From: Streptomyces sp. NBC_01283
Lineage (GTDB): Bacteria; Actinomycetota; Actinomycetes; Streptomycetales; Streptomycetaceae
Assembly (NCBI RefSeq): GCF_041435335.1
Contig: NZ_CP108430.1
Span: 6,423,001 to 6,487,000, forward strand
Direction of reading: 5' to 3'
Length of the DNA stretch: 64,000 bases
The translations under genes were made by a program, and so were the position numbers. Below, in pieces: positions 7,726-15,452 of this stretch. Within the stretch, counting starts at the first letter, position 1. Each line of letters begins with the position of its first letter. Under the pieces are notes generated by a model that searched no databases, was not told the origin of the DNA, and saw only the letters and a list, made by a program, of their open reading frames with translations.

Positions 7726-8555
7726 CCCGCACCTCGCTCCAGGAGCAGCCGCATCCCGCGGCGGACGGCCTCCGCCTGGGCGGGGGCGAATTCGGAGAAG
7801 AAGGCGTCGAGGAACCGGTCGTCCCCGAGGCCCACCCCGTCGGCCACGGCCCGTACGCCCTCCGTGCCAAGGTCCTCCAGGAGAGAGTCGGGCAGCGCTC
7901 CGGCGAGCGCGCGGGCCGCCTCCTCCACGGCGGCGTCCGTACCCGGATCGGCGGGATCGGCCTCCGCCAGCGCGTCGAGCAGCGCGTACACCTCGTGCGC
8001 GCGCTCCACCGCCCCCGGAGTGGTCAGCGCCGGGTGCATCGCCGCCAGGAGCCTGTCCCGGTCCTCCGGGGGTGCCGTCGTGTCGATCAGGGCGAGCAGC
8101 TCCCGGTCCTTCGCGGCCATCGCGGACTCCGGCCCCTCGCGGCCGGCGGTGGAGCGGGCCATCTCCGCGAAGAACTCGCCCAGTTGGGGCGAGACGGGCC
8201 CCTCGGCGGACAGTCGTCCCTGCTCCGCGTCCTCCAACAGCACCCGCAGCCGCTCCCGCCGCGCGCGGATGGCGTCCTCCTGACGTGCGAGGTCCGCGTC
8301 CAGTTCGGCGAGCACCTCGGCGAGCTCGCGCCCCGCGTCGTCCGCGAGCACGTCCCGCACCTCGGCGAGCCCGAGCCCCAGCTCGGTCAGCCGCCGGATC
8401 CGCGCGAGTACGACGGCGTGCCGCAGCCCGTACTCCCGATAACCGTTGGCCCGCCGCTCGGGCTCCGGCAGCAGCCCCAGGTGGTGATAGTGCCTGATCG
8501 CCCGCGTGGTGACGCCGACGACACCGGCGAGCTCGCCGATCCGCATCCCGTTCAT
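7722..8555 (-). CDS. MerR family transcriptional regulator
   Basis: 277 residues. The N-terminal winged helix-turn-helix (MRIGELAGVVGVTTRAIRHYHHLGLLPEP, about 4-32) and 'GYREYG' wing are typical MerR, followed by the dimerisation helix (about 80-115). The long C-terminal domain (120-277) is Ala/Glu-rich with no Cys metal-binding loop, so a metal sensor is unlikely; it resembles MerR regulators with helical ligand domains. A MerR-type dyad with 19-bp promoter spacing lies just upstream, indicating autoregulation. ATG 8555 follows the -10-like TCTACT by 6 nt; MRIGEL at 8546 is an alternative start. Confidence 0.88.
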   Translation of the reverse strand: MNGMRIGELAGVVGVTTRAIRHYHHLGLLPEPERRANGYREYGLRHAVVLARIRRLTELGLGLAEVRDVLADDAGRELAEVLAELDADLARQEDAIRARRERLRVLLEDAEQGRLSAEGPVSPQLGEFFAEMARSTAGREGPESAMAAKDRELLALIDTTAPPEDRDRLLAAMHPALTTPGAVERAHEVYALLDALAEADPADPGTDAAVEEAARALAGALPDSLLEDLGTEGVRAVADGVGLGDDRFLDAFFSEFAPAQAEAVRRGMRLLLERGAG

Positions 8556-8571
8556 GAGGCCAGTAGAAACG

Positions 8572-8592
8572 TTGACGCTGCGGCAAGGTCAA
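8572..8592 (-). promoter_or_regulatory. MerR-type operator/promoter dyad
   Basis: TTGAC (8572-8576), 11 nt, GTCAA (8588-8592). Read on the minus strand the right arm is a -35 TTGACC, and the -10-like TCTACT (8567-8562) follows after 19 bp. This long spacer with the dyad between the boxes is the hallmark of MerR-activated promoters, here in front of merR itself. Confidence 0.65.
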
Positions 8593-8624
8593 GGAAGGCC
8601 GTCGGTGTCTCCGCGACGCATTCC

Positions 8625-8653
8625 TTGACGGCTAACGTCGTTAGCCGTAGATT
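8625..8653 (+). promoter_or_regulatory. Promoter TTGACG-N17-TAGATT of the DUF4260-TetR operon
   Basis: -35 TTGACG at 8625-8630, 17-bp spacer, -10 TAGATT at 8648-8653: a near-consensus vegetative promoter. Operator 1 fills the spacer and operator 2 covers the start point, the expected layout for repression. Confidence 0.75.
8630..8646 (+). promoter_or_regulatory. TetR operator 1 (GGCTAAC-gtc-GTTAGCC)
   Basis: A perfect 7+3+7 palindrome between -35 and -10. The identical arms recur 26 bp downstream. The likely binder is the TetR protein encoded second in the operon (9125). Confidence 0.75.
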
Positions 8654-8655
8654 CT

Positions 8656-8672
8656 GGCTAACAAGGTTAGCC
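8656..8672 (+). promoter_or_regulatory. TetR operator 2 (GGCTAAC-aag-GTTAGCC)
   Basis: Same arms as operator 1 with a different 3-bp centre; centres are 26 bp apart (8638 and 8664). It covers the expected transcription start of the operon. Confidence 0.75.
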
Positions 8673-8694
8673 AACCGCTTCCGAGGAGGCCCCC

Positions 8695-9132
8695 ATGAGC
8701 GCCACGGCAACGCACCCGGTCACCGCCGCCACCCCGCGCACGACGATCGGCAGGCTCGCCCTCGTCCGCCGTGCCGCCTGGCTGGCGAACGCGCTCTTCT
8801 GGTCGGCCTTCGCCGTACTCGAAGCCGTCAACCACGGCTGGCTCGCGGGTCTCCTGGCCTTCGCCTTCTTCATCGCCCCCGACCTGACCTTCCTGGTCGC
8901 CGTCGGCGACGCTCCCCACATGGTGAAGGGTCAACTCCCGCCCCGCGCCGTCCCGTTCTACAACGCGGCGCACCGGGCCCTGATCCCCGTCGCCCTCATC
9001 GCCCTCTACACCTTCACGCCGATCGAATGGGCCCCCGCCTTCGCCGCCCTGTGCGGCTGGCTCGCCCACATCTCGTACGATCGCGCCTTCGGCTATGGAC
9101 TGCGTACGAAGGAAGGGTTCCAGCGTGGCTGA
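8695..9132 (+). CDS. DUF4260 family membrane protein
   Basis: 145-residue small integral membrane protein with about four transmembrane segments (30-50, 55-73, 98-115, 118-135). The DUF4260 signatures 'APDLTFLVAVG', 'YNAAHRALIPVAL' and the C-terminal 'SYDRAFGYGLR' are present. No biochemical function is known. The start at ATG 8695 has GAGGAGG upstream. It is the first gene of a two-gene operon under two TetR operators, and its stop overlaps the GTG of the TetR gene, so it is probably what that repressor controls. Confidence 0.85.
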   Translation: MSATATHPVTAATPRTTIGRLALVRRAAWLANALFWSAFAVLEAVNHGWLAGLLAFAFFIAPDLTFLVAVGDAPHMVKGQLPPRAVPFYNAAHRALIPVALIALYTFTPIEWAPAFAALCGWLAHISYDRAFGYGLRTKEGFQRG

Positions 9133-9724
9133 CCAGCGACAGGAGCGGCGGGCCGAGCCCGCGGGGCGGTCCGGGCGGCCCGGACGTCCCGAGCGGCCCG
9201 CAGGGGGGCAGCACCTCACGCCCCGCGCGCGGGAGATCGTCGCGGCGGCCCGTGACCTCCTGGAGGAGTCCGGCGCCGAGAAGCTCACGATGCGCTCCCT
9301 GGCCGACCGGCTCGGCATCAAGGCCCCGTCCCTCTACAAGCACTTCCCCGACAAGACGGCGGTGGAGGTCGAGCTGATCGCGCACATGCTCACCGAATCG
9401 GCGGAAGCCTGCGAGGCGGCCGAGGCCGAGCACCCCGGCTCGCTCCAGGCCCTGACCGACGCGTACCGCACCTACGCCCTCGCCCACCCCCACCTCTACC
9501 GCCTCGCCACCGAACGCCCCCTCCCGCGCCACGCCCTCCCGGCCGGCCTGGAGGACCGGGCCGCCGCCCCCCTCATGCGGGCCTGCGACCACGACGTCGA
9601 CCTGGCCCGCGCGGCCTGGGCCTTCGCGCACGGCATGGTCATCCTGGAGATCCACGGACGGTTTCCCGGCGACGCCGACCTGGCGACGGCATGGAAGAGG
9701 GGCGCGCGGGCGTTGCACCCCTGA
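9125..9724 (+). CDS. TetR/AcrR family transcriptional regulator
   Basis: 199 residues. After a Pro/Gly/Arg-rich N-terminal tail (1-30) comes the TetR helix-turn-helix (about 40-85: 'LTMRSLADRLGIKAPSLYKHFPDKTAVEVEL'). The C-terminal domain resembles the TetR_C_33/WHG group ('LATERPLPRHALPAGLEDRAAAPLM'). GTG 9125 overlaps the DUF4260 stop and has GAAGG upstream; an in-frame ATG at 9095 lies inside the previous gene. It probably represses its own operon at the two 17-bp palindromes. Confidence 0.88.
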   Translation: MADQRQERRAEPAGRSGRPGRPERPAGGQHLTPRAREIVAAARDLLEESGAEKLTMRSLADRLGIKAPSLYKHFPDKTAVEVELIAHMLTESAEACEAAEAEHPGSLQALTDAYRTYALAHPHLYRLATERPLPRHALPAGLEDRAAAPLMRACDHDVDLARAAWAFAHGMVILEIHGRFPGDADLATAWKRGARALHP

Positions 9725-9796
9725 GGGCGCCCGTGGGTGACGTCTGAGCGCGGCGTCCGGAAGCGTCGGTCGAGCGTGGTGACGAGGGGGAGCGGC

Positions 9797-10675
9797 ATGA
9801 ACGGTGGGGCACCGCAGGGCGGTCGTGAGCACGCGGTCTGGGCGCGGGCCCGCCTCGAACCGTGTGCACCGCCCCTCGACCTCCTCACCGCCCGCTTCGA
9901 CCGGCACCGCTACGCCCCGCACTACCACGCGGAGTTCACCGTCGGCGTCTGCGTCGGCGGCTCCGAGGTCATCGACTACCGGGGCGGACGCCTCGACGTC
10001 GGACCCGGAAGCATCGTCGTGCTCGCCCCGGGCGAGGTGCACACCGGCGGCCCGGGACGCCAGGGCGGATACGCGTACCGGGCGATGTACCCCGCGCCGC
10101 ACCTCCTCGCCGAGGGCACCCTGACCGCACCCCACTTCGGCGACCCGGTCCTGCACGACCCCGAGCTCGCCGCGGCCCTGCGCACCGCCCACACCGAACT
10201 CAGCGGCAGCCACGACCGGCTGGAGGCCGAGTCACGGCTGCCCTGGCTGCTCACCGCCCTCGCCCGCAGACACGGCTCCGCCCGGCCCCTGTGCGACACG
10301 GTGCCCGGCGGCGACCGCATCGCCCGCGCCGTGCGCGACCGCCTCGCCGACGAACTCCTGGCCCCGCCCTCCCTCGCCGAACTGGCGGCGCCCCTGGGCC
10401 TCTCCCGCTACCAACTCCTGCGCGCCTTCCGTACGTCGACGGGGATGCCGCCGTACGCCTGGCTCGCCCAGCACCGCGTGACCCGGGCCCGCGCGCTGCT
10501 CGACGCGGGGCTGCGGCCCGCGGAGGCGGCGTCCCTGGTGGGCTTCGCCGATCAGGCGCACCTGACCCGGTGGTTCCGCCGCGTCCTCGGGGTGACCCCG
10601 GCGGCGTACCGCACCAGCGTTCAGGGCCACCACAGCCCTCAGGACCGCAACAGCGTTCAAGACGGCGGGCGCTGA
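9797..10675 (+). CDS. AraC family transcriptional regulator
   Basis: 292 residues: an N-terminal AraC_binding cupin (about 15-130; 'PHYHAEFTVGVCVGGSEVIDYRGG ... LAPGEVHTGGP') and a C-terminal pair of helix-turn-helix motifs (about 185-280; 'LAAPLGLSRYQLLRAFRTSTGMPPYAWLAQHRVTRARALL' and 'VGFADQAHLTRWFRRVLGVTP'). This architecture senses a small ligand through the cupin. ATG 9797 has GGGGGAG 5 nt upstream. It ends 19 nt before the DMT exporter gene on the same strand; in many actinobacteria such regulators control the adjacent EamA exporter, which is the inference here. Confidence 0.9.
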   Translation: MNGGAPQGGREHAVWARARLEPCAPPLDLLTARFDRHRYAPHYHAEFTVGVCVGGSEVIDYRGGRLDVGPGSIVVLAPGEVHTGGPGRQGGYAYRAMYPAPHLLAEGTLTAPHFGDPVLHDPELAAALRTAHTELSGSHDRLEAESRLPWLLTALARRHGSARPLCDTVPGGDRIARAVRDRLADELLAPPSLAELAAPLGLSRYQLLRAFRTSTGMPPYAWLAQHRVTRARALLDAGLRPAEAASLVGFADQAHLTRWFRRVLGVTPAAYRTSVQGHHSPQDRNSVQDGGR

Positions 10676-10694
10676 ACGGCCGGAAACTGCCCGC

Positions 10695-11684
10695 ATGACT
10701 GCACGCGGCTGGTTCCTCTTCTCCCTCATGGGCGTCCTCTGGGGCATCCCGTACCTGATGATCAAGGTGGCGGTCGAAGACCTCTCACCCTCCATGGTGG
10801 TCTTCACCCGCTGCGCGCTCGGCGCCGCACTGCTGCTGCCGTTCGCCCTGCGGCAAGGGGGTCTCACCCGCGTCCTGGGCGCCCACTGGAAGCCGATGCT
10901 GGCCTTTGCCTGCATCGAGATCCTGGGCCCCTGGTGGACCCTGACGGACGCCGAGCGCCACCTCTCCAGCTCCACCGCGGGCCTCCTGATCGCCGCCGTG
11001 CCGATCATCGGCGCCGTCCTGGCCCGCCTCTTCGGAGACACGGAGCGCCTTGGCGCGCGCCGCCTGACGGGGCTCGGTCTCGGCCTCGGCGGAGTGGCGG
11101 TCCTGACCGTCCCGCACCTCACCGGCGGCGACGCCTGGTCCCTCACGGAGGTCCTGCTCACGGCGCTCGGCTACGCGGCGGCGCCCCTGATCGTGGCCCG
11201 CCACCTCAAGGCGGTCCCCACGCTCCAACTGATCGCCCCCTGCCTGACGCTGGCGGCCGTGGTCTACGCCGTACCGGCCGCGCTGACCTGGCCGTCCGCC
11301 GTCCCGGACGCCCCGACGCTGGTCTCCCTCGCGGGCCTCGGCGTCATCTGCACGGCCCTGGCCTTCGTCGTCTTCCTCGAACTCATCCGTGAGGCGGGCC
11401 CGACCAAGGCGGTCGTCTTCACCTACGTGAACCCGGCGGTGGCGGTGGCGGCAGGCGTCGCGTTCCTCTCCGAACCCCTCACGGCGGGCATCGCGGCGGC
11501 GTTCGCGCTCATCCTGGCGGGCTCGTTCCTGGCGACGGGGGCGTTCGTGGGGCAGAGCCGCGGCACACGCCGGGTAGCATGGTCGACACGGCAGACGAGC
11601 CGGGCGGACGGCCGCGTGAAGCTCCCCTCACCAGGGGCTCTTCCCGAGGAACGTCCGGGCTCCACAGGGCAAGGTGGTGGCTAA
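10695..11684 (+). CDS. EamA/DMT-superfamily transporter, 3' end overlapping rnpB
   Basis: 329 residues with two EamA repeats (about 8-135 and 150-285) and ten hydrophobic segments; likely exports a metabolite or drug-like compound. The normal membrane core ends near residue 290 ('LILAGSFLATGAF'). The remaining 40 residues are hydrophilic, Arg/Ser/Gly/Pro-rich and read first through the rnpB -10 element and then 94 nt into RNase P RNA before a TAA at 11682-11684, so they are unlikely to be conserved. Its substrate is unknown; the AraC gene just upstream is its probable regulator. Confidence 0.85.
   Translation: MTARGWFLFSLMGVLWGIPYLMIKVAVEDLSPSMVVFTRCALGAALLLPFALRQGGLTRVLGAHWKPMLAFACIEILGPWWTLTDAERHLSSSTAGLLIAAVPIIGAVLARLFGDTERLGARRLTGLGLGLGGVAVLTVPHLTGGDAWSLTEVLLTALGYAAAPLIVARHLKAVPTLQLIAPCLTLAAVVYAVPAALTWPSAVPDAPTLVSLAGLGVICTALAFVVFLELIREAGPTKAVVFTYVNPAVAVAAGVAFLSEPLTAGIAAAFALILAGSFLATGAFVGQSRGTRRVAWSTRQTSRADGRVKLPSPGALPEERPGSTGQGGG
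11575..11580 (+). promoter_or_regulatory. -10 element (TAGCAT) of rnpB inside the EamA coding sequence
   Basis: TAGCAT lies 10 nt before the first paired base of RNase P helix P1. No good -35 is visible. The promoter lies wholly within the 3' part of the transporter gene. Confidence 0.5.
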
Positions 11685-12006
11685 CGGCCACCCGGGGTGA
11701 CCCGCGGGACAGTGCCACAGAAAACAGACCGCCGGAGACTTCGGTCTCCGGTAAGGGTGAAACGGTGGTGTAAGAGACCACCAGCGCCTGAGGTGACTCA
11801 GGCGGCTAGGTAAACCCCACCTGGAGCAAGGTCAAGAGGGGCCCTGGAGACAGGGCCCTGCGCGGACGACCGAGGGCTGCCCGCCCGAGTCCGCGGGTAG
11901 ACCGCACGAGGCCCGCAGCAATGCGGGCCCTAGATGGATGGCCGTCTCCCCGGCCGCCGCGAGGCGACCGGGCGACAGAACCCGGCGTACAGCCCGACTC
12001 GTCTGC
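11591..12006 (+). ncRNA. rnpB: RNase P RNA, type A (M1 RNA)
   Basis: The catalytic RNA that removes 5' leaders from pre-tRNAs. The ends pair as helix P1: GCAGACGAG (11591-11599) with CTCGTCTGC (11998-12006). Universal P4-region sequence 'GAGGAACGTCCGGGCTCC' follows at 11646-11663, 'AGGGTGAAACGG' at 11753-11764, and the conserved 'GACAGAACCCGGCGTACAG' block near the 3' end at 11974-11992. Length (about 416 nt) and the GC-rich stems match streptomycete type A RNase P RNAs. The exact mature ends are inferred from pairing. It overlaps the 3' end of the transporter frame by 94 nt. Confidence 0.95.
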
Positions 12007-12099
12007 CGCTTCTCCCCTGCGGCCCGGCGCCCTCTGAGGGGCGTTGGGTCCCTGTGGAGTCCTCGATCCAGGCACCGGAGCCTCAGGTCGCCGCGAGTC

Positions 12100-13023
12100 T
12101 CAGAACACCGAGAGGCCCGTCAGGGTCGTGAAGCGGTCGAGCGCAGCCACTCCCGAGACCGAGTTGCCGCGCTCGTCCAGGCCCGGGCTCCAGACGCAGA
12201 GCGTGCAGTGGCCCGGGACGACCGCGATGATGCCGCCGCCGACGCCGCTCTTGCCGGGGAGGCCCACGCGGTAGGCGAAGTCGCCCGCCGCGTCGTACGT
12301 GCCGCAGGTGAGCATGATCGCGTTGACCTGCTTGGCCTGGCTGCGGCTGAGCAGGCGCGTGCCGTCGGCGCGGATGCCGTAGCGGGCGAGGAAGCCGGTG
12401 GCCAGGGCGAGGTCGGCGCAGGACGCCTCGACGGAGCACTGGCGGAAGTACTGGTCCAGCAGGACGGGCACCGGGTTGTCGATGTTTCCGTACGCCGCCA
12501 TGAAATGGCCCAGCGCGGCGTTGCGGTCCCCGTGTGTGGACTCGGAGGCGGCGACGCTCTCGTTGATGGTGAGCCGGTCGTTGCCGCTCTCCGCGCGCAG
12601 CAGGTCCAGGAGCGCGCCCGCCGCGTCCCCGGTCTGGGTCTGGAGGCGGTCGGTGACGACGAGTGCGCCCGCGTTGATGAACGGGTTGCGCGGGATGCCG
12701 CTCTCGTACTCCAGCTGCACGAGCGAGTTGAAGGGGTTGCCGGAGGGCTCCCGGCCCACGTGGTCCCAGAGCGCGTCGCCCTCGCGAGCCAGGTCGAGCG
12801 CGAGGGTGAACACCTTGGTGATGGACTGCGCGGAGAACGGTTGCCGCCAGTCGCCCACGCCGTACACGGTGCCGTCCGGCTCCGCGACGGCCATGCCGAA
12901 GCGGCGCGGGTCGCACGCGGCGAGCGCCGGGATGTAGTCGGCGGGCGTGCCGCGCCCCGGTGTCTTCTCGATCTCGGCCGCGATGCGGTCGAGTACCGGC
13001 TGATAGGTCTGGGGCGAGGTCAT
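12100..13023 (-). CDS. glsA: Glutaminase A (serine-dependent beta-lactamase-like fold)
   Basis: Hydrolyses glutamine to glutamate and ammonia. 307 residues, the normal length. Family signatures are 'FSAQSITKVFTLALDL' with the catalytic Ser-x-x-Lys (about 65-68), 'NPFINAGALVVTD', 'GNDRLTINESV' and 'VGLPGKSGVGGGIIAVVPG'. Starts at MTSPQTYQ (ATG 13023) or MAIMTSPQ (13032) are both possible; neither has a clear ribosome site, so the start is uncertain by a few residues. It is convergent to rnpB with about 90 nt between them. Confidence 0.93.
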   Translation of the reverse strand: MTSPQTYQPVLDRIAAEIEKTPGRGTPADYIPALAACDPRRFGMAVAEPDGTVYGVGDWRQPFSAQSITKVFTLALDLAREGDALWDHVGREPSGNPFNSLVQLEYESGIPRNPFINAGALVVTDRLQTQTGDAAGALLDLLRAESGNDRLTINESVAASESTHGDRNAALGHFMAAYGNIDNPVPVLLDQYFRQCSVEASCADLALATGFLARYGIRADGTRLLSRSQAKQVNAIMLTCGTYDAAGDFAYRVGLPGKSGVGGGIIAVVPGHCTLCVWSPGLDERGNSVSGVAALDRFTTLTGLSVF

Positions 13024-13212
13024 GATCGCCATTTTGCACTGATTGCGGAGGCGCGGCCGAAATTGGCCGTAGCATGTCAAGAATCATGGGAGTGCCCCTT
13101 GTGGCCGCAAGGGGCCCGTGCCTCAATGGGCGACGGCTCGGGATGCTGACGAGTCGTCAGTTGCCGGGCTTCCTCCCCCCCCCGCATTCCCCCCACTTGA
13201 AGGCAGGCCCCC

Positions 13213-13746
13213 ATGAGGCATGGCATGCGCGCAATAGGAAGAAGAGGCGGATTCGGTGCCGTCGGGTCCGGCGGACTCGGCGGACCCGGCAGGCTCGGTG
13301 CCGGGTCGGCGCTCGGTGTCGGTCTTGTCGCCGTCGGCGCGATGGTGATGGCGCCCGCCGCCACCGCGGTCACCCCGGACACGGCCACCATCTCGTTCGA
13401 CTGCGGGTCGTGGGGCTCGGGGTCGGCGACGCTCAAGGCCACCCAGGACGGGACCGCCGCGACCATCAGCGTCTCCACCTCGGCGATCAGCGCCCCCATC
13501 GACATCGCCGCCAACTCGGTCGACTCGACGCTCACGCTCACCAAGAACGGCTCGGACACCGCGACCTTCACCGGCAGCTCCAACCCGGCCATCCCCGCCG
13601 GCGGCGAGGTCTCCACCGGACCGCTCGACGGGACCGTCGCCACCGGCGACAGCCTGGAGGGCAAGTCGCTGCAGGTCGTGGTCCTCGGGATCAGCGTGAC
13701 CTGCAACGCCACGTCGGCGCAGGCGCCCGGGCCGTTCGTCTTCTGA
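13213..13746 (+). CDS. Secreted hypothetical protein, small beta-rich domain
   Basis: 177 residues. A twin-Arg/Gly-rich N-terminus and hydrophobic stretch (about 30-52, ending APAATA) form a long signal peptide. The mature part is Thr/Ser/Asp-rich with alternating beta-like strands and two cysteines, C64 and C164, that could form a disulphide linking the first and last strands. I do not recognise a family. The start at 13213 has AGGCAGG at some distance upstream; ATG 13225 is an alternative. It is followed by a strong bidirectional hairpin. Confidence 0.7.
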   Translation: MRHGMRAIGRRGGFGAVGSGGLGGPGRLGAGSALGVGLVAVGAMVMAPAATAVTPDTATISFDCGSWGSGSATLKATQDGTAATISVSTSAISAPIDIAANSVDSTLTLTKNGSDTATFTGSSNPAIPAGGEVSTGPLDGTVATGDSLEGKSLQVVVLGISVTCNATSAQAPGPFVF

Positions 13747-13759
13747 CCCTCGTGTGTGC

Positions 13760-13793
13760 GGGCGGTGGCGCTCAGGTCCGAGCGCCACCGCCC
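13760..13793. terminator. 14-bp perfect hairpin, shared by convergent genes
   Basis: Arms GGGCGGTGGCGCTC (13760-13773) and GAGCGCCACCGCCC (13780-13793) with a 6-nt loop. It starts 13 nt after the secreted-protein stop and includes the stop codon and last codons of the convergent YqeB-like gene, so it serves as terminator from the left and is partly coding from the right. Confidence 0.75.
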
Positions 13794-14521
13794 CTTCCGC
13801 CGGGTCCCCCTGCCAGCGGGCGCCAGTACTGGTCCTTGCCCTCGTCCCGTACGACGTATCCCAGACCCTGCATCGTCTCCGCGAGGTCCCGGACGTCCTC
13901 CTTGGCCTCGCTCTTCAGCGCGGCCTTCCGCGCCGCGAGGACCGCGTGCGCCTCGGCGGGCAGGCCGGGAGCGCCGGGGATCCAGCGGTGGAACATGGGC
14001 GCGTACGGGTCGGCGTCCTGCCAGGGGTAGCCGTGCGAGCGGAACGCCTCGGCCAGGGCCGGGGCCGCCGTCTTGTGGACGCCGCGCGTGAACTGGCGTG
14101 ACGTCTCGTCCAGGACCACCAGCTCCTTGCCGTCCAGGAACACCGCGGAGACGCGGGCGCGTTCGATGGTCCGCGTCACCTCGTGCTGCTCGGTCACCAG
14201 CTCCTGGTCGGTCATCCTCAGCTTCAGGGTCCCGGCGATCTCCGTGACGGCGAGGAGAACTCCGCCGACCAGACCGACGCCCGTCACGATCGCGGTCTGC
14301 CACGGCTCGTCCAGCGAGCCGACGAACGTGATGCCGTCCCGCCAGGGCAGCACCGGCAGGTCACTCAGCCACCGGGCCAGGGGTGGCAGGGCGAGCCCCA
14401 GCAGCAGCCCCAGGACCGGCGTGCCGATGAGGATCGCCAGCAGGTCACCGCGCGGGTAACCGAGGACCGTCGTGCGGTCCTTGTGGAGCGGGACGGGGGC
14501 GAGACGCTCTTCGCTGGTCAT
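13772..14521 (-). CDS. YqeB-like membrane protein
   Basis: 249 residues. Two hydrophobic hairpins (about 26-50 and 78-98) are followed by a soluble PH-like segment ('MTDQELVTEQHEVTRTIERARVSAVFLDGKELVVLDETSRQFTRG') and a helical C-terminus ('RKAALKSEAKEDVRDLAETMQGLGYVVRDEGKDQYWR') typical of the YqeB family found in Bacillus and Streptomyces. Its function is unknown. ATG 14521 begins MTSEERLAP. The gene ends inside a strong hairpin that it shares with the convergent secreted-protein gene. Confidence 0.7.
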   Translation of the reverse strand: MTSEERLAPVPLHKDRTTVLGYPRGDLLAILIGTPVLGLLLGLALPPLARWLSDLPVLPWRDGITFVGSLDEPWQTAIVTGVGLVGGVLLAVTEIAGTLKLRMTDQELVTEQHEVTRTIERARVSAVFLDGKELVVLDETSRQFTRGVHKTAAPALAEAFRSHGYPWQDADPYAPMFHRWIPGAPGLPAEAHAVLAARKAALKSEAKEDVRDLAETMQGLGYVVRDEGKDQYWRPLAGGPGGRGGGART

Positions 14522-14654
14522 GTCCTCGACGCTAGGCGGGCAGGTGCCCGCGGGGGAGCGGCCGAAAGTCGATGGGCGGCAGACTTCGGTCGGTATCGCG
14601 GAGGCGCGGGCGGCTGCCCACCGCCCTCGGCCCGCTGCCCTCGGCCCACCGTCC

Positions 14655-15452
14655 TCAGCCCACCGGCATCAACGTCAGATAGGCGATGCCGAGCGCCTGC
14701 CGGTAGCCGCGCAGCCAGCCGGAGCGCTGGTGGTCGACCTTCTCGCGGGTCTCGGCGGCAAGGGGGTGGCCGGGGTGCGTGGCCAGCCATTCCTCCACAT
14801 CCGCTCGGTAGCCGGACTCGAACTCCTCCCACTCCTCCGCGCTCGCCGTCTCCACCCACACCGGCCGGAAGTCCGCGGCGATCGCCGCGTCCACGAGGTC
14901 GCCCAGGTAGAGGTGTTCGCCGGCGTGGGCGCCCGGCCACATCGCGGAGAGCTCGTCGGAGGTGGGCGTGCGCTGCCAGAAGCCCTCGCCGAGCACGACA
15001 CGGCCACCGGGGTTGACCAGGCCGCGCAGCGCGCGCAGGGCCGCCTCGGTGTGGCCCGGCGGCTCGGTGGAACTGAGGGCGTGGCTCGCTCCCAGGCAGA
15101 GGACGAGATCGGCGGGGCCACGGGTGGTGTCCGTCGCCGATTCCTCGACGAAGGAGACCCGTTCGGCCAGGCCGCGCTCCTTGGCGGCGGCGTGGCCCCT
15201 GGCCAGGTCCTCGGCCGACAGATCGACGCCCACGCCGGTGGCGCCCGGGGCGGCTTCGAGGACGCGCAGCAGCAACTCGCCCCAGCCGCAGCCGAGATCG
15301 AGGACCGAGCCGGTGCCCGGCGCGACGCGCTCGACGAGGCGTGCGGCCCGCGCCGCGGAGAGCGGGCCGTGGAAGGTGAGGCGGGTGAGGCGGGGCGGCA
15401 GGTCCGATGCGGCGGTCCCGCCGGACGCGGGGGAGGGGGTGGTGTCGGTCAT
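14655..15452 (-). CDS. Class I SAM-dependent methyltransferase
   Basis: 265 residues with a Rossmann methyltransferase core: motif I 'VLDLGCGWGELLLRVLE' (about 49-65), motif II 'GVDLSAEDLARGHAAAKERGL', motif IV 'ADLVLCLGASHAL' and motif VI 'LVNPGGRVVLGEGFW'. A C-terminal Trp/Glu-rich helical extension (180-265) closes the active site. Substrate is not evident; the pattern resembles small-molecule methyltransferases of the UbiE/SAM_MT type. ATG 15452 gives MTDTTPSPAS; longer upstream readings enter repetitive sequence and are rejected. Confidence 0.85.
   Translation of the reverse strand: MTDTTPSPASGGTAASDLPPRLTRLTFHGPLSAARAARLVERVAPGTGSVLDLGCGWGELLLRVLEAAPGATGVGVDLSAEDLARGHAAAKERGLAERVSFVEESATDTTRGPADLVLCLGASHALSSTEPPGHTEAALRALRGLVNPGGRVVLGEGFWQRTPTSDELSAMWPGAHAGEHLYLGDLVDAAIAADFRPVWVETASAEEWEEFESGYRADVEEWLATHPGHPLAAETREKVDHQRSGWLRGYRQALGIAYLTLMPVG

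Noticed and set aside
12007..12060. Intrinsic terminator of rnpB
   Set aside because: Only a five-pair imperfect hairpin (CGCCC/GGGCG region) is visible; not strong enough to call.
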